From: Strongylocentrotus droebachiensis
Taxonomy: Eukaryota; Echinodermata; Echinoidea; Camarodonta; Strongylocentrotidae
DNA: 64,000 nt
Reading direction: 5' to 3'
NCBI GenBank assembly: GCA_035222895.1
Contig: JAVYIG010002205.1
Location: 62,001-126,000, forward strand
Shown: piece after piece, positions 1 through 13,174 of the stretch
How the letters are laid out: each line of letters starts with the position of its first letter
Position numbering within the stretch: position 1 is the stretch's first letter
Notes under the pieces: model-generated
The model's input: the letters and a program-made list of their open reading frames with translations, nothing else
Told to the model about the DNA's origin: nothing
Database searches by the model: none
Position numbers and translations under genes: made by a program

Positions 1-278
1 CTCAAAGCCTCCAACTTTCAATAATTTGTTTCTCTCTTTTTTTCTGATCTTATTAAAGGGGAATTAACCTCTCGACTATGAAGCATTATAATGTCGTAGA
101 GAGTAAAACAATGTTTTGTTTGATATAACAAGTATTGCTGTAGGCCAAATAATATCATCTTGGAAGTACAATAAAGAGACCCAACTTCGCCATATTAACA
201 ACGTGACGAGTTGTGACGTATCGCAAGGAGAACTGATGTAGCGCCCAGCACGCGCGTTATAAGCAATACACATCAAAC

Positions 279-585
279 ATGGTGTACTGCCAAGTGTTTG
301 GTTGTAATAATTGTTCCTCAAAAACAAAGGGTAAATTGTTTAGGTGGAGAAATTTCTGGACAAAAAGAACAAGTATGACAGGAAAAAAACGATGTGATCT
401 GTAGTGATCACTTTAAATTTTACAGCTTGGAAACGTACGTACGCAATAGCGGTCGAATCCATGCGATACGTCACAGAACAGGCCTTGCGCAACAATGGCG
501 ACGTTCTGAAAACTCTCAGAGCCGCCAACAATTAAACAATGCCTTTAACAAACACATATCTTTTAAAAGCCAATTTCAGACATAA
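279..585 (+). pseudogene. Decayed THAP-domain coding remnant
   Basis: Reading from the ATG at 279 gives MVYCQVFGCNN, which matches the C-x4-C start of a THAP zinc finger. The frame stops at 402-404. The second half of the motif (VICSDHF, supplying the Cys-x2-His pair) appears from 394 in another forward frame and stays open to 585. THAP domains are C2CH DNA-binding zinc fingers found in animal regulators and P-element-type transposases. The frame break and lack of further recognisable protein point to a relic, though an exon with a sequencing error cannot be excluded. No partner exon was found. Confidence 0.6.
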
Positions 586-1036
586 TTTGTTAGCTTCTGT
601 TAACCCCCAAGACCTTTTATGTCTACAATAACCTGACAGCCTTTAGGACAATCAGAAAGAAAAGAGGGGAAAGTAAGCATAATTCATGAGAGTGAACACA
701 TTTAGCCTCCATCATACTACCCATTCTTTCCTGTATCCATTTTGATATTAAAACTTATTTCATAGAGTATGCACTATGCAGTAATGGCAAACAACTTACC
801 AAGTACAAGCATATGATAGTATTGTTAGAAAACTTTGGACAGCCCTACACATGAATTACAAATGTCTGGTAAAGAATAAATATTATGTTGTATATGTAGT
901 GTGACGTCATCCCTTGTGAACATGAAAGCAGATTAAGAGATGTTCAATATTAACAGAATTTATGGAACTTTCCAAATAAAGTAATAAAGTGAATAATTTA
1001 TAGGCCCCAATTGCACAGTCAAAATCTATACTATTA
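586..1036. other. AT-rich spacer, nothing recognised
   Basis: No open frame of note, no RNA gene and no clear repeat was seen here. Confidence 0.5.
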
Positions 1037-1330
1037 ATACGCAAAATCGCCGCGGGGGGTCCAAAACGGGACAAAACGGTTCATCAAAAACGTCTTTCCC
1101 CGACCGCGCCCGCCTCCGCCGTGGCGCAGGGACGGCGGCACAATTCCACGAGGCCTGTCTCCCGTAACCCGCGTGCCACGTCAACCCCGCGATCGACGTC
1201 CATGCCGTTAAACGCGGTTTCGGGGTGCCGGGGAGGACGGGCGGACGAGAGATCGGCGAGCGTGATGGATTGCAAGGAGGCGACGAACCCGTGAGAGCGA
1301 GTCGGCAAGGCGTGCTCCCGCCCTCTGTCT
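1037..1330. other. GC- and CpG-rich island
   Basis: About 290 bp with dense CG dinucleotides inside AT-rich DNA. The short frames on it are not recognisable proteins. It could be a CpG island, or part of a repeat together with the tandem array that follows. No tRNA or rRNA motif was recognised. Confidence 0.4.
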
Positions 1331-1439
1331 AATTATCAAAGAGAGACGAAGAGACACACATTGGACGAGAATCCACTCGCGTCAACGGGTGTAGCAAATC
1401 TTATTGTAACGGGTGTGCCGCGTACCCCGAATTAGGTCT

Positions 1440-1704
1440 CTTCCTATAGGATACGCTTTGTAGCATGTAAGAGAAATACACATCAACAGATGACTCACCC
1501 GGGTGAGGGGATGTAGGAAATGCACGCTCACACGGGTTGGGCTTACCCGTGTTATGCGTCTTTCTATAGGATATGCTTTGTAGCATGTAAGAGAAATACA
1601 CATCAACAGATGACTCACACGGGTGAGGGGATGTAAGAAATGCACGCTCTCACGGGTTGGGCTTATCCGTGTTATGCGTCTTTCTATAGGATATGCTTTG
1701 TAGG
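1440..1704. repeat. 120-bp tandem repeat, about 2.2 copies
   Basis: The string TATAGGATA(C/T)GCTTTGTAG recurs at about 1445, 1565 and 1685, a 120-bp period. The copies differ at only a few bases. The 87- and 66-codon minus-strand frames across it simply read the repeat and are not genes. Confidence 0.85.
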
Positions 1705-1744
1705 CCAGCCGGACCTGCTGCGTGTACGAACGTACGTGTATAAT

Positions 1745-2950
1745 GTATGCGATGATTCTACGCTCACCGTCACACGCACAGCTCAGTCGGTTCGACTCTG
1801 ATTCTATGATGATTGCCGTGATTTGTATATAGTTTACATGAATTAGAGGTATGAAAGCAGGACTTACTTTGTGATAATTATCCTGTCCATGTTTACTGAA
1901 TTTTGATAATCATTCTTCAAAGTAAAGTTTTCACAAGAAATTCATCGTAACTGACAGTTCAGTTGCAAGCTAGCTGCCGTGAGGCACGGGCAGTGCAGTG
2001 CGCCACTGCTGCCGAGCACTGTCGGAACTGTGACTGTGTGTGAGCTGAGTTGAGCTAGAGTAGACTCGACAACATTTTGAAATTGCTCTTATTGCCCCTA
2101 TTTCAATATAGTTTCGTGACTATAGAGGTATGAAACCTGAGTTTAGATTGTGATTATTCTGTCCATGTATAGTTGTATGCTGAATTTCGATATTCATTTT
2201 TCAAAGTAACGTTTTCACAAGAAAATCGGACGGTCATCATGGTCGTTTAAAAACATTATAATACTTTTACTATGAAACAGTTCTTGCATACAATCAATGC
2301 CTTAAAACGTTTTTGAAAGTATGGGGGGGGGAGGGTCAGGTAGCTCAAAGCGAGTTGAGTGCAGGCGTGATGTCCACGGGTTCAAAGAGCTGAACCGAAC
2401 CCCCGAAGGCTCGGGGGTTTTAGGCATTTAATTACGGTCAGATGAGCATATTTTTAATAACTTATTTGTGACACTGGCAGGTCGATCACTAATTGGCGTG
2501 GGGTCCATAGTAGAGTTGCGTACCAACTACGCTGAGAGTACGCTGGCCTACGTTACTATACCCTGAGGGACGCAAAGGGGTACGCAAGATGGATGCAAAC
2601 AAATTAATGTTTTAAACAATTCGCGTACTTTCGGCGTAGAAACTTGATGCAGAAAGTACGCTTTTTTTACGTAACACTACGCTACCAAACTAAACAAACT
2701 ATCCTTAAATGAATTAATGAAAAATTAGCCCAAGAAAAAAGAGCCCCCGAAAGTTGAAAAAGTAACCCCCGAAAATTTCCCAAAAATTTGATATAGATCG
2801 AGCCCCCGAAAAAAAAAAAAAATTGTTCACTGGATTCTACGCTCACAGTCACACGCACAGTCGAGCCAATTTGTGCACTGCATGCAGCTGGCTGCTACAT
2901 ATTGGCACAAACCGTCCGATTTTTCGCGTAAAATCTTTACTTTAAAAATT
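1745..2950. repeat. Complex repeat block with direct and inverted copies
   Basis: GATTCTACGCTCAC occurs near 1753 and 2833, followed by a shared CACACGCACAG string. The segment around 1830-1950 recurs, diverged, at about 2100-2225. The GAAAATCGGACGG stretch near 2222 is matched in inverted orientation near 2909. Positions about 2383-2520 are a reverse-complement copy of the tandem unit found at 25.4-25.9 kb (a GGGGGTTTTAGGCATTTAAT type string). No protein was recognised. Confidence 0.5.
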
Positions 2951-3827
2951 ATTATACAAATTTTGTGAACAATGCCAACAAAATCATAATCCAAGCTTCT
3001 GCTTTTTTTACTTTTTTCATGAAAACTACATTGAAATCACAACAATAATAATGCAAATAAATCATACTTATCGAGATCCTACCTGACATAGTTTTTGTTA
3101 CGGTGCGCCATTCATGGTCAAACAGATATATTATAAAAATTGTCTACATAAAAATAATCTAATTTTATTTTCGATAGCACATGGGCCTCTATCTATTTAA
3201 CCCCCCACCCCCGGCCCTCCCCTAGAATCCCATGGATTTTCCACGGGTCCTCCTAGTATATTTATAATAACCATTATCACATATGTATTTCTGTACAGAA
3301 TGGCATAATTATATGAACATTGATTCATACTAGGATGACATAATTTCATGAATATATACAAAATTTAGTCACGGCCTTTTTTATATAGCATATAAAATAT
3401 CAATATTTTCCCAACTTGTAGCTTTGTGTCCCCTCTTGAAATTATACACAAGTATGAGCCCATACAGTATGCTGATCAATTTGCTTGGGCAGTGGTGATG
3501 ATTTATGAATTCAATTCTTTAGAACATCCTTGTACATGTATCTTTGCTTTTCATAGTATAAACAAGATCATGACAAAAGAATCTCCTGTGATACTGAAGA
3601 TGGAAATCATGACACCTAGATGAGGTCTGATCTATACACTACTTGTGGTCTACTTAAGAATAACCAGTTCATTTACAAAACATACCTCTAAAACGTTCTT
3701 GAAGTTAATCTCGCCATTCCAGAATGGCAGATCTATGCCACCTACTGGTGAGTCTGCCTGCAATCATATATTTATGTCATCTCTTATTTCCATTTTTACA
3801 AGGTCCAGGCAAACTTCTATTTACAGT
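2951..3827. other. 3' flank of the FBXL3-like gene, nothing else recognised
   Basis: AT-rich DNA downstream of the minus-strand FBXL3-like stop codon. It probably holds the 3' UTR, but no polyadenylation site could be assigned. The short plus-strand frames are not recognisable proteins. Confidence 0.4.
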
Positions 3828-6800
3828 TTATTCATTCCAGAACGGCATGCACTCTGCACTCCAGGTCCTGCCCAGGTACTGACATACCTCACTTGTCATT
3901 GTGTCCAGATCGTATTCATCATCTTCTAAGACCACTTCTTCTCTGACAAAGAACTCTGTAAGCCTCTCACCACAGAGCCTTGCAACCTTGACCAGGCATG
4001 AACAGGAAACCTCACACTCACCTAGACCAAGGGAATGAAGCTCTTTACATTGACTAGCGATGGTCATGATGGGCTCATCAAGAAGGATATTACCGCTGGC
4101 ACAGATGACCAGCTCCTGGAGCTTCGGGCAGTTCTGTCCCATGCGAATCAGGATGTCTCTGGATACAGACCGTCCAAAGTACACATGCGTGGCGGGTGTT
4201 ACGTAGGTGAAAAAGGGTTGGAAGTCTGTGTCATGTAGCACATAGAAGCACATTGAGACAATGGTGCTTGGAGAATGCTTGGATATGGCGTCCCAGCTTT
4301 CTTTCTTAATGACATGATGTTGCATTGGTGTGTCATTGTTCTCACAGATCACGTTAACACATAGGTGCTTGAGCTTGACATGTTCCTCTCGGGATAGAGC
4401 CAGGAGTAAGCTGTCACTCAGATGTATGTAGTTTATGCTCAGCTCATGCAGCTGTCTACATGTGTCTGCAACATGTAGCATGCCTGAAAAATATATAGAA
4501 CATACAAAAATTACCTCAATATCCACACCAACAATCTCATAGCATTTTGTCCAAATCAAAAGGATTAAAGCCCCACTGCACTACTTATAGCTACTTGCGC
4601 CCTCTATATAGCAAACAATGCCTAATCGTTGACTATTGGTCCCTCATGATTCCCTTTTTCTTATATTAATTGAGAGCTGATTTGATGAGATAATCACCTG
4701 TCAGTGACCTTGCAGGGAGGTCTAATCTCTCCTGGCCAAACTAGTTCAGTGGGGTTTTAAGGTACAATACAAATACTGTTTATCATAACCTCATGTCATG
4801 AAGTATCAATACAAATGTATTCCTGTCTTCTCATGCTGTTAGATCTACATGGTGCTTACACACTGTGACGCACTGGCAGGACCTTCATAATACAATCGCT
4901 AAGGGCTTGACATGCAGTGTGCCAAAGATTGCTTTCTGACAAACGGTCAACTAACTTGGTATTATGCCTCAGTCACACATTTGCGTATTGCTGCGTATTC
5001 ATGGCAAGTCGTTAGGATAGAGGAATAATACCCCCCCCCCCCCTTTAAACCCAATCTAGCATTCCCTCAGTGCATAGGGAGTTTTTGCCCATCAAATATC
5101 TTCTTCTTTTTTTAAATTGTGATTGCTGATATTAAGGTGGTTTTAATAGAAAAAAAAACAGAAAACATGAGAGGAACAGGCCAGTGAAAATTTGAGTGAA
5201 ATCCAATTAAAAATAGAAAAAGCTATGAATTTTTCAAGTTGTCCTCAGTGAAACACCAATTGGCAACACTGACATGTATATTGGGAGACCCTCTCTAATT
5301 TAATATGTACAGAAAATTTCCATAAATTTTACTTTTCTTATTGATGATGGAATAGATTTGTTTCATACAGGGGTTGTATACAAATATGTTTGCAACAATT
5401 ATATTAAGGGTGCATGTACGCTTGAAAATTTTCTTTGGTGAAAATAGACATTTTCTGATTCTTTTTAGGGCAGAGAAAATTGGAGGGGGCCGCGCAAGAT
5501 ACATGTACATCACAGAGTTGCCAATTTGTGTTTGATTGATCGCAAATTCAGAAATTTATAACTCTTATTTTCAATCAAATTTTACTCAAAACTTTCACTC
5601 ACTGGTTCCTCACATTTTTCACAGGGTGGACTTACCCTTCAAATAAAAATAAAGTTCACTGGAACGGAAACATTGAAATGGTCAAATATCCCTAGAAGAA
5701 ATAAAATGAGGTTGTGACTCTAACCTTTGGAGGACACAAGTGGACAACTGGCTATCTTAAGCAGCATGAGGGAGTCCTTGTTTGAGACGGCCATGTTCTC
5801 AAGCCATGGGTCATCTACAGGTGTTTCATCCAGGGCTAGAGAGGACAGAGTAGGTGAGTTGACCAGTACCACCGTCAATGGAGTGAGAAGCTTGACCGGA
5901 TTGACCAAGTGAAAGCTAGGTCTAGCAGTTAACATCAATTCTAAGGTTTTGAGAGAACAGTTGACCAGCTGGGACAGGATATCACATGCTGCTTCAGCCG
6001 AGGCCTACATAGTCAACAAACAAGAGAGACGCCAATAGAAAATAATACAAATATCTGAATCTGATTAGTCGCAAAAACAATCCTTATCATTTGACATGCT
6101 ACTTCTGAGAGGATATACATATGGTACATGTAGTCACTTTTCAGAAGAATTCTTCCAGATTTCTGTTCAGATGGAGAATGTCACGTCTTGACTGACACAG
6201 ACTGTTGGTGAATGAATATCAGTTGGTGCAATTACGAGTAGAAATACATGTCAGATTGGGCACTTCCCAATATAATCATCCCTCTAAATGATAGACATTC
6301 AAGGACAGCATACCCAGTGCCACGTAAGACTAAAGGCTCACAAGAATGTTTCACCCTGATATACATGCAAGTTTCCTTATTTAACTTTGAGATAGTTAAT
6401 CTCAGAAGCTGGCATCAAATACATGACAAAAATCAGTATAAAAGTGAAATCAAGCTGTGCTATGTAATTTGTAGGTAATTCATTCAAAGCTATTAAACAT
6501 CCATCAAAGCAATAAGATATGACACTGTATTGATCAACAAAAAATAATAAGGCTTAAAAAAAAAAGATGTTGTATTGCCCTTTAGGTGCCAAAATATGGG
6601 TCGGTCGGTCAGAAATCATTTTCTTTTTTTGTTTTTCCCTCTTTGGGCTGATATTTATCAGTTTTGAATGCTTTGATACATTTTTTTTTTAACATTAAAA
6701 AAAGAAAATTGACTTTTGGGTCGGGCGCTAAGGGCAATACAACATTCTTTTTTTTTCAACGCCTAAGAGTAAGAGTGGCGTACAAACCTGGTGGCTATCT

Positions 6801-8523
6801 ACTTTAATGGTGACATATTTGAGGTGCTTGGCATACTGTTGAATGACCTGCTTCACAAGTCTGGGTGGAGTAGACTTGATGTAAGACGTCGACTCTTGAG
6901 TGAATTCAAACTCAAATTTGTGCCACAGTTCAGGCAGCTTGTAGATGTAATGCCAGTGTTTGCAGACTCTTGATGCCCTTGCTCTGTCTAAGAATGACAG
7001 GTTCTTGTAGATCTTGATCAGCACCACGTCTGGGATGTTACTCCAGCTTAATTGATCTGCAACTAGAGTTCAATTGAAACTAGCATTAGCAGCAGTTAGG
7101 GTACATTTCCATGAGCAAACAACTACAAAGATGACACCCACAATGTACTGGTAAACACCATCTTACAAAGAAGAATATCAGAAGTATGACATAAGAACAA
7201 AGGGCAAACCAACCAAGACATGGATTGATAGGATCAAACAGGGAGCAAAAATGTCTTTTGAGCAGCTAATTAGAACAGCTGAAGACCATATGTAATACGC
7301 TTTGAGCTTCACACTTCTACATGTATAGCCATGTTCACATGATGGCAATTTTCGTCGGCGCAAAAGTCGTGTTTAGAACTAGTTGGCGTAAGTATGGTAA
7401 GGTTGGCGTAAAGGTCGGCGTAGTGACTGTCTGAACGATAGTCGTGTTAGCTACGCCAACCTTTACGCCAAATGATTTACTCTTGGATTTTTCCAGGAGT
7501 AACGCGCTATAAACAGGACTACAAGGTAGCGTAAGATCACAGGGTGAATGCTCTCAATTGGCACTCAGAGCATCGTTGTATAACCTACCATTCAAAACTT
7601 CCTGGGTCAAACCTATTGGCCCGAATTCACAAAGGAGGTTTGTCGATTTTATGTGCGTCATATGATGCTTTTTGACGCGTTTCAAACCTAGACGCGTCAT
7701 ATGACGCACATAAATCTCCTTTGTGAATCTGGGCCACAGCTAGTGTTTACCACATGCAAGTTTTTTGATGCCTTATAGAGTGGTTTTCATGGTTTAGGAA
7801 TGTGTTTGTTTACAATCGAAAATGAAAATTAGATTTTGCATGGTTTAGATGCGGAAGCTGGGTAGAGGTCGACTAGTGAGGGCGCCACCACTTCCTGGAC
7901 TTACGCTGAGTAAGACTGGGTCGGTGGAAGGTTGTGTTAACATAATCATGGCAAGTTGGTCTGAGTAAGAGCGTATGGACAATTAATGGTGTAAGTCAAA
8001 TATTGATTAAATATTTGTTGCTGCACGGAAAAACTTACCATGACTAGAAAGCCACGTCTGAACATGGCTTATATCTTAGTGAATATGTGTAGGACCTTTG
8101 TGGCACACAGTTGCAATTCATTTACATGTTTTTAAAAAAAAAGACACTGTGGTTTAACACTTCATATCTGAAACAAGCCTTTAATGCACACTGTAATACT
8201 AATAGCTTATCTGTGTGTTCTTTCCAGGAAATGTGAAGAATACCAAGCTCATGTCCTTCTGTTTTGATTTTAGGGAGTTAACTCTGAAAAAGACTTAATG
8301 AAGATTTGTAAGTAACATGCAATATCTTACAATAGTTTGCTGAAGTTGAATCAAGGTTCTTGTAGAGGATATCTCTGATACACTGCTTCTTATCAGTGGT
8401 AGTGACCCTGGAGAATGGTGTAAAGATGGCCTTCTTACTGCTGAGAGGCAAGGCACCAACGATGCAGCTCATTGGGTCCTTAGTAGTAGTTACAGCTTTA
8501 ATTAAATGGCTGCTGTAAGCCAT
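3828..8523 (-). CDS. FBXL3: FBXL3-like F-box/LRR protein, 4 coding exons
   Basis: Coding exons on the minus strand, in order: 8331-8523, 6788-7056, 5725-6004 and 3828-4483. They join at GT-AG sites with matching phases to give about 465 codons (human FBXL3 is 428). Exon 2 carries the F-box ([20 protein letters not shown]... VCKHW... [12 protein letters not shown]). Exons 3 and 4 carry divergent leucine-rich repeats with family landmarks: [27 protein letters not shown]-like [21 protein letters not shown] and [14 protein letters not shown]3 is the substrate receptor of SCF(FBXL3), which ubiquitylates cryptochromes in the circadian clock; that role here is inferred by homology. Exon 1 is the weakest call. 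Its ATG follows an in-frame TGA, and it does not resemble the vertebrate N-terminus, but its phase fits exon 2. FBXL21 is the alternative family name. Confidence 0.88.
4565..4760 (+). mobile_element. TTAA-bounded MITE, family A copy 1
   Basis: A 196-bp element in an intron of the FBXL3-like gene. It has TTAA at both ends and terminal inverted repeats: AAGCCCCACTGCACTA on the left, and AAACCCCACTGAACTA on the right read in reverse complement. Copies at 52046-52243 and 54393-54586 share the whole body (for example GCGCCCTCTATATAGCAAAC). TTAA ends suggest piggyBac-type mobilisation. Confidence 0.8.
7616..7738. mobile_element. Short foldback MITE
   Basis: The left end TGGCCCGAATTCACAAAGGAG is mirrored by the right end; in reverse complement that reads TGGCCCAGATTCACAAAGGAG. 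ATGTGCGTCATATGA occurs in both arms. The whole unit is about 120 bp and non-coding. A second inverted pair built on GGCGTAAAGGTCGGCGTAG lies just upstream (about 7400-7475) and may belong to another small element. Confidence 0.75.
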
Positions 8524-8757
8524 GCCTGTATCTCAGAAATCAACACACTCCTATCAACTCCTAAAATGAAGTAATGAGAAGAGACAAAGAGAAAAGGTAA
8601 TGGTATATCAGTTGAATTTCATGTATTTTTATGTCACATAATAATAATAAACTGTATGCAATACCAGGTGTAGAAAACTGTAGATTTATTGACGATTCCT
8701 TTATAGCAAAGAGAATGGGAGAAAAGAGGTTGAGAATGATCAACATTCTGAGGGAAG

Positions 8758-8798
<41 letters not shown>

Positions 8799-8839
8799 GT
8801 GACAGAGAAAGAGAGGAAAGATGGACAGTAAACTGATAA

Positions 8840-9214
8840 TTAAAGGTAAAGACCAGTAATGGTCATGCGATTGCATTGTGAAAGAAACGTTGTGGAATCG
8901 ATCAGAAAAGGTTGATCATCTAGCATCTAGCATCTGCAAGGTTCTGGAATCATCAAAATGATAAGAAATTTGGCCCATTCTTCGTAAAGTTACAAGCACT
9001 ATACACAGAAAGATGTATATGGGACTACCCTATATCTCTCACACGACCATGAGAGAAACAAATTTACCAAATATATGAATTAGTAGGCGGTTTCCCAGCA
9101 AATTTGTTATCATCATGTATTAGTCAAAACATATTCTTTCACATGATTGGTAATGAGAGCTTCCATTTCATTTTTTGAAATTGGGGCGTTTCCAATACTG
9201 GTCTTTACCTTTAA
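8840..9214. mobile_element. TTAA-bounded MITE, family B
   Basis: A 375-bp unit bounded by TTAA on both sides, with inverted ends AGGTAAAGACCAGTA. It lies just upstream of the first FBXL3-like exon. It contains no coding frame. The ends suggest a second non-autonomous piggyBac-type family. Confidence 0.8.
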
Positions 9215-12200
9215 GATGGGAGATCAGTCTATTCCATTAAAATCCTCTCTGCTATGTATTTCTGTCATGTGACTGGTAAACATCAACTGTCACATGACAA
9301 TCAACTGTCACATGACCATAGACTGGTCTCAGATAGCTGCAGTGTGCCTGGTGATTCAGGCTTGTTTCAATACAAATATATGGGCTGGGACAATTATAAA
9401 ATGTACGGTATACAGGTTATGATTTTAAAGATTATGCCTACATGTACCGGTATACAATAGTGAATGGCAATAACATGCGAGCGTTTTACTAACATATTCA
9501 AATTTACGGATGTTTTCTTCCTGGGAACCTACTAGCTGACGGGTTATTCCATTAATCTGTTAGTAATGAATGAACTACAATACTCAGAATCCATTCTGCA
9601 TACATTACTTGTTGCTATGTCAGGCAAGCATTGGGCAAGCTTTCAGGTTGTCAAGAACAACCTCTATTTAAAAAGTATCCATAAAATTTGAATATAGTAG
9701 TAAACAGGTCTATTGTTGAAAGCAAAGCACAAAACAAACATCAGGAAATAGTGCTATTGAATTAGCATCAAGTACATGTAAATGTACATGTAGAAAAGAT
9801 TACTGTTTCAATAATAGATCATTGAGATTTAATCAGTGCACCTTCCACATTCAACGCCTACGGATAATCGGATACCCCTCATATACTCTAAAGAGATTGG
9901 TTTCTACTGATTCTCCATCATGTATATTACTGTACATTACAGGTTTGTTGGAGCTGAACTATAATTACCATAATATTAGGGCCAGTGGCATCTACAATCC
10001 CTAACAAAGATTATCAAATGAGATTAATAGACGCTTCTTGTGCATGTTACCTTGTGAAAAGGTCGATTTCCTGTTTTTCTGGTATAATCTAAGGTTTTCC
10101 TGGCTACAATACACCCACCAGTACACATATTTAAACAAGCACAAAGAATAATGTTTTGAAGTACATGTACACATACGTATGTATGTCAACATGTCCATTC
10201 AAGTGACATACATGTAACTGACCATGGTCAGACCGAGGATCTCCTTTGTCAGACAAGAGAACAGTGCTTTCCTAGGTCAGACTTGATTTGCCTTCCCGGC
10301 TCAAGAACAAATGATTGAAACTGAAGGACAGTCTACTATACCTGTACCAAGTTCAAGAGATATATGTAACAGCATGCATCATTTGCTCTTTGAGGAATTG
10401 GGATGCAAAGATAGCATCAAGTGTGACTTGCAGAAAATGTGTTGCATGTACACATGTACATGTACATGTACATGTACATGTGTCCTAATTAAAATGTAGA
10501 GCACTTAGAGACTTCTGATGATAATTAGTAAGTGTTAGGCTATATAAGCAAAGATAACTATTATTATTACCGGTATTACAAATTGACTTTACATGTACAG
10601 TACATGTATATCCCAGGGATTCCACTGTTGTATGTTAAACACCTTCTTCATGCGATCAAATGACATTGACTTAATAGCTTTGGACCATTTTCACCATCAT
10701 CTTAATCATAATCATCATCACCACCACAACACTAATAAAGATGATGAAGATGAAGGTAGATAATGGCAAATTGACAACCAGGACAAACAACAACATACAT
10801 TCTAATGGTAATGATAAATAATGATATAATCAGAATAATATTAGCAATGATAATAATAATTAAAGTAAATATCAATACCCTAATTATAATACATTGATGC
10901 TCAAATTTGGTTCGAGAATTTGTCTGTCCTCCAGCCTAGATTTAAACTTTATTTGCCAAATCTTACATTTATCACAATAACAAAAGGAATAACACAAACT
11001 GGCAGACTACTTCGGCACTACTTGTCATTTACAATGGAAGAACATGGCCTACCTGTTTCCTGTTGTGTGGCACTCAGTTGCAAAAAATCCCTCTCTCAAT
11101 TCTCCTCAATCTGAGATGACAATCAGAGTAAGATGCAGCTAATCTACCAATGAAGTAGTGAATTGTGTGATACTGATAGACTAATACCAGACAAGTCTTT
11201 TGATACGTGCACATCAGCCCATGGTGATCAGAAAACAAGAGAGTAGCCAAATTGCCTGAAAGAAGGAAACAAATCATACAAGGCTGTAATAAATAAATGG
11301 AATTGCATGTCCAAACGTGCTGTTGCTGTGCAGTAGTTGTTCAAATCACACAGCACAAGTTAACTCAATCAAGTTGAAATGACACTGAAGTTTACTTGAC
11401 TTAAAATTATATACCTAAATCCAAAAAGATTAACAGAAATCTAGCTCTACAATAAGCTGAATTTGTTCTTGAAAGTGTCAGAAAAAGACCTGTTTGGTAA
11501 AAGTTTGCACAGAATTTGACAAATGAAAAGGAACGGATGACTATTTAAAAGATGTTATCATCAAACATTCATATGAACCTCAAGTTGGACTTGTTGTCTC
11601 TCAACTGTGATGTATTTGGGGGAAAACTCTCCAATTAGTTTGGAAATTTTACTTATAAATATTGAGAATTTGTTGCTCTCTCACAAGTTCTTTTCCTTTG
11701 AGGTTGTACTCATTTTGGATAGAATTATGTCCTCAAACGAATACACCCTGATCAGTGGAAAATTTACACCTTCTGTCATTTTGTGTGCAAAAAATGGGGT
11801 GTGATAAAAAAAATATATTAAAAAAAATAAAAATACAATCTTTTTTGTTACAAACTGTACATGTATCTATTTTTTTTCTCATTCAAACTCTCACTGATCC
11901 ATTTTCCTTACATGTATTTGTGCCTAGACTGTTAAACAGTATTTTGTCATGATTTGTATTCCATAACTTTTTGTAAATTTTCAATATCTTCTTTTTTCTT
12001 CTCACCTGCTACAACTGATTGTAAAGGAAAAGGATAATTCTTTAATTTTGTCTCAACCCTCAACTTATGACCGTATTTCAATGAATACATAATAAATGCA
12101 TCATCGAAAATTGCATGAAGAAAAAGTTATATTAAACTCATGCCTGCTTTTCTAACTTACTTACAATTAGTAACATCACATATATCTCCAATTCCGTTTA

Positions 12201-13095
12201 ACCGCCAGTCAAAACCGGACGGTTTATTTATTTTTATTTTTTTAATTTTAATTTTAATTGGAAAATCAAAAGAAATCACATTATTAACAAATAATGCAGG
12301 GCTGACATACATGTACATGTATGATGACTATAATGTCGCCCAAACTATGTTAAGAATTTTAAGATTATGCTCATTTTGATCATCATCTTTTATCCTCATT
12401 TTAGCTCCCACTTCCTTTTGAACCCTCGACTAAAATTGTAAACTTAAAATGGTAAGCGTTTTTGAAAAAGAGAAATAGTTAAATTAGTTGGGACTGTTTA
12501 GCTTTAGGAGTGAAATGACAAAAGGAAAACATGTCCTCTATAATTATGACAACTCACAAAAAGTGAGTGATTGGAAAAAAGTGATTTATTGGAAAAAATT
12601 AGGAACCTCTCATATCCAAAGCGACACTTCTGCACAATAAAAAAAGAGTGTCTATTAAAATGGAAAGGGAAATGATGTAAGGGCAAATTCCTTATTAAAC
12701 AAATGTAACAGTTTTAAGCCTGGTAGTCATGTGGATATAGATTCTAACTAAATTGACAGAATTTTAATATGGGGGGGGGGGGGCGGGGGGGCTAAGTTAC
12801 TTTAAGCTGCATTGGATATGAATCCGCTAAAGTGACATTTTAGTCCAAAAGTTTGGCCGGAATTCATTGGCTAGATCTAGCGATAAAGAGAGGAGCCGAC
12901 CCTACCTAAATAAGAGGCTAACGAATGAAAGAGACAGACATTTTCGGTCTAGGTAAATATGTATTCATAAAAGCTGAATTTAATACTCAAATCACCAGTC
13001 ACAAAGACAAAAGAAGAACAAAAATATCCTCATTTCTTTAGATCATCAGGGAGGGGCAAGTTCCAGAAAACATTTATAGACGTACATGAGTGCAC
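9215..13095. other. Intergenic DNA with microsatellites
   Basis: No gene was recognised. A palindromic (ACATGT)n array runs at about 10446-10482, and shorter TGTACA runs are scattered around. Simple CAT/ATC and AAT stretches occur near 10690-10870. A pure G run lies near 12770-12790. Small open frames here lack any recognisable domain. Confidence 0.6.
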
Positions 13096-13174
13096 CCTAA
13101 ATATCTGTTACATTTTACAAATTATTGCTAAACATCTCTATGTTTCAATTTGTAAAATGTAACAGATATTTAGG
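13096..13174. repeat. Perfect 28-bp inverted repeat (79-nt hairpin)
   Basis: CCTAAATATCTGTTACATTT (start of the arm, 13096-13123) is exactly mirrored at 13147-13174, with a 23-nt loop. It could be a tiny foldback element or a precursor-microRNA-like hairpin; the sequence alone cannot decide. Confidence 0.8.
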
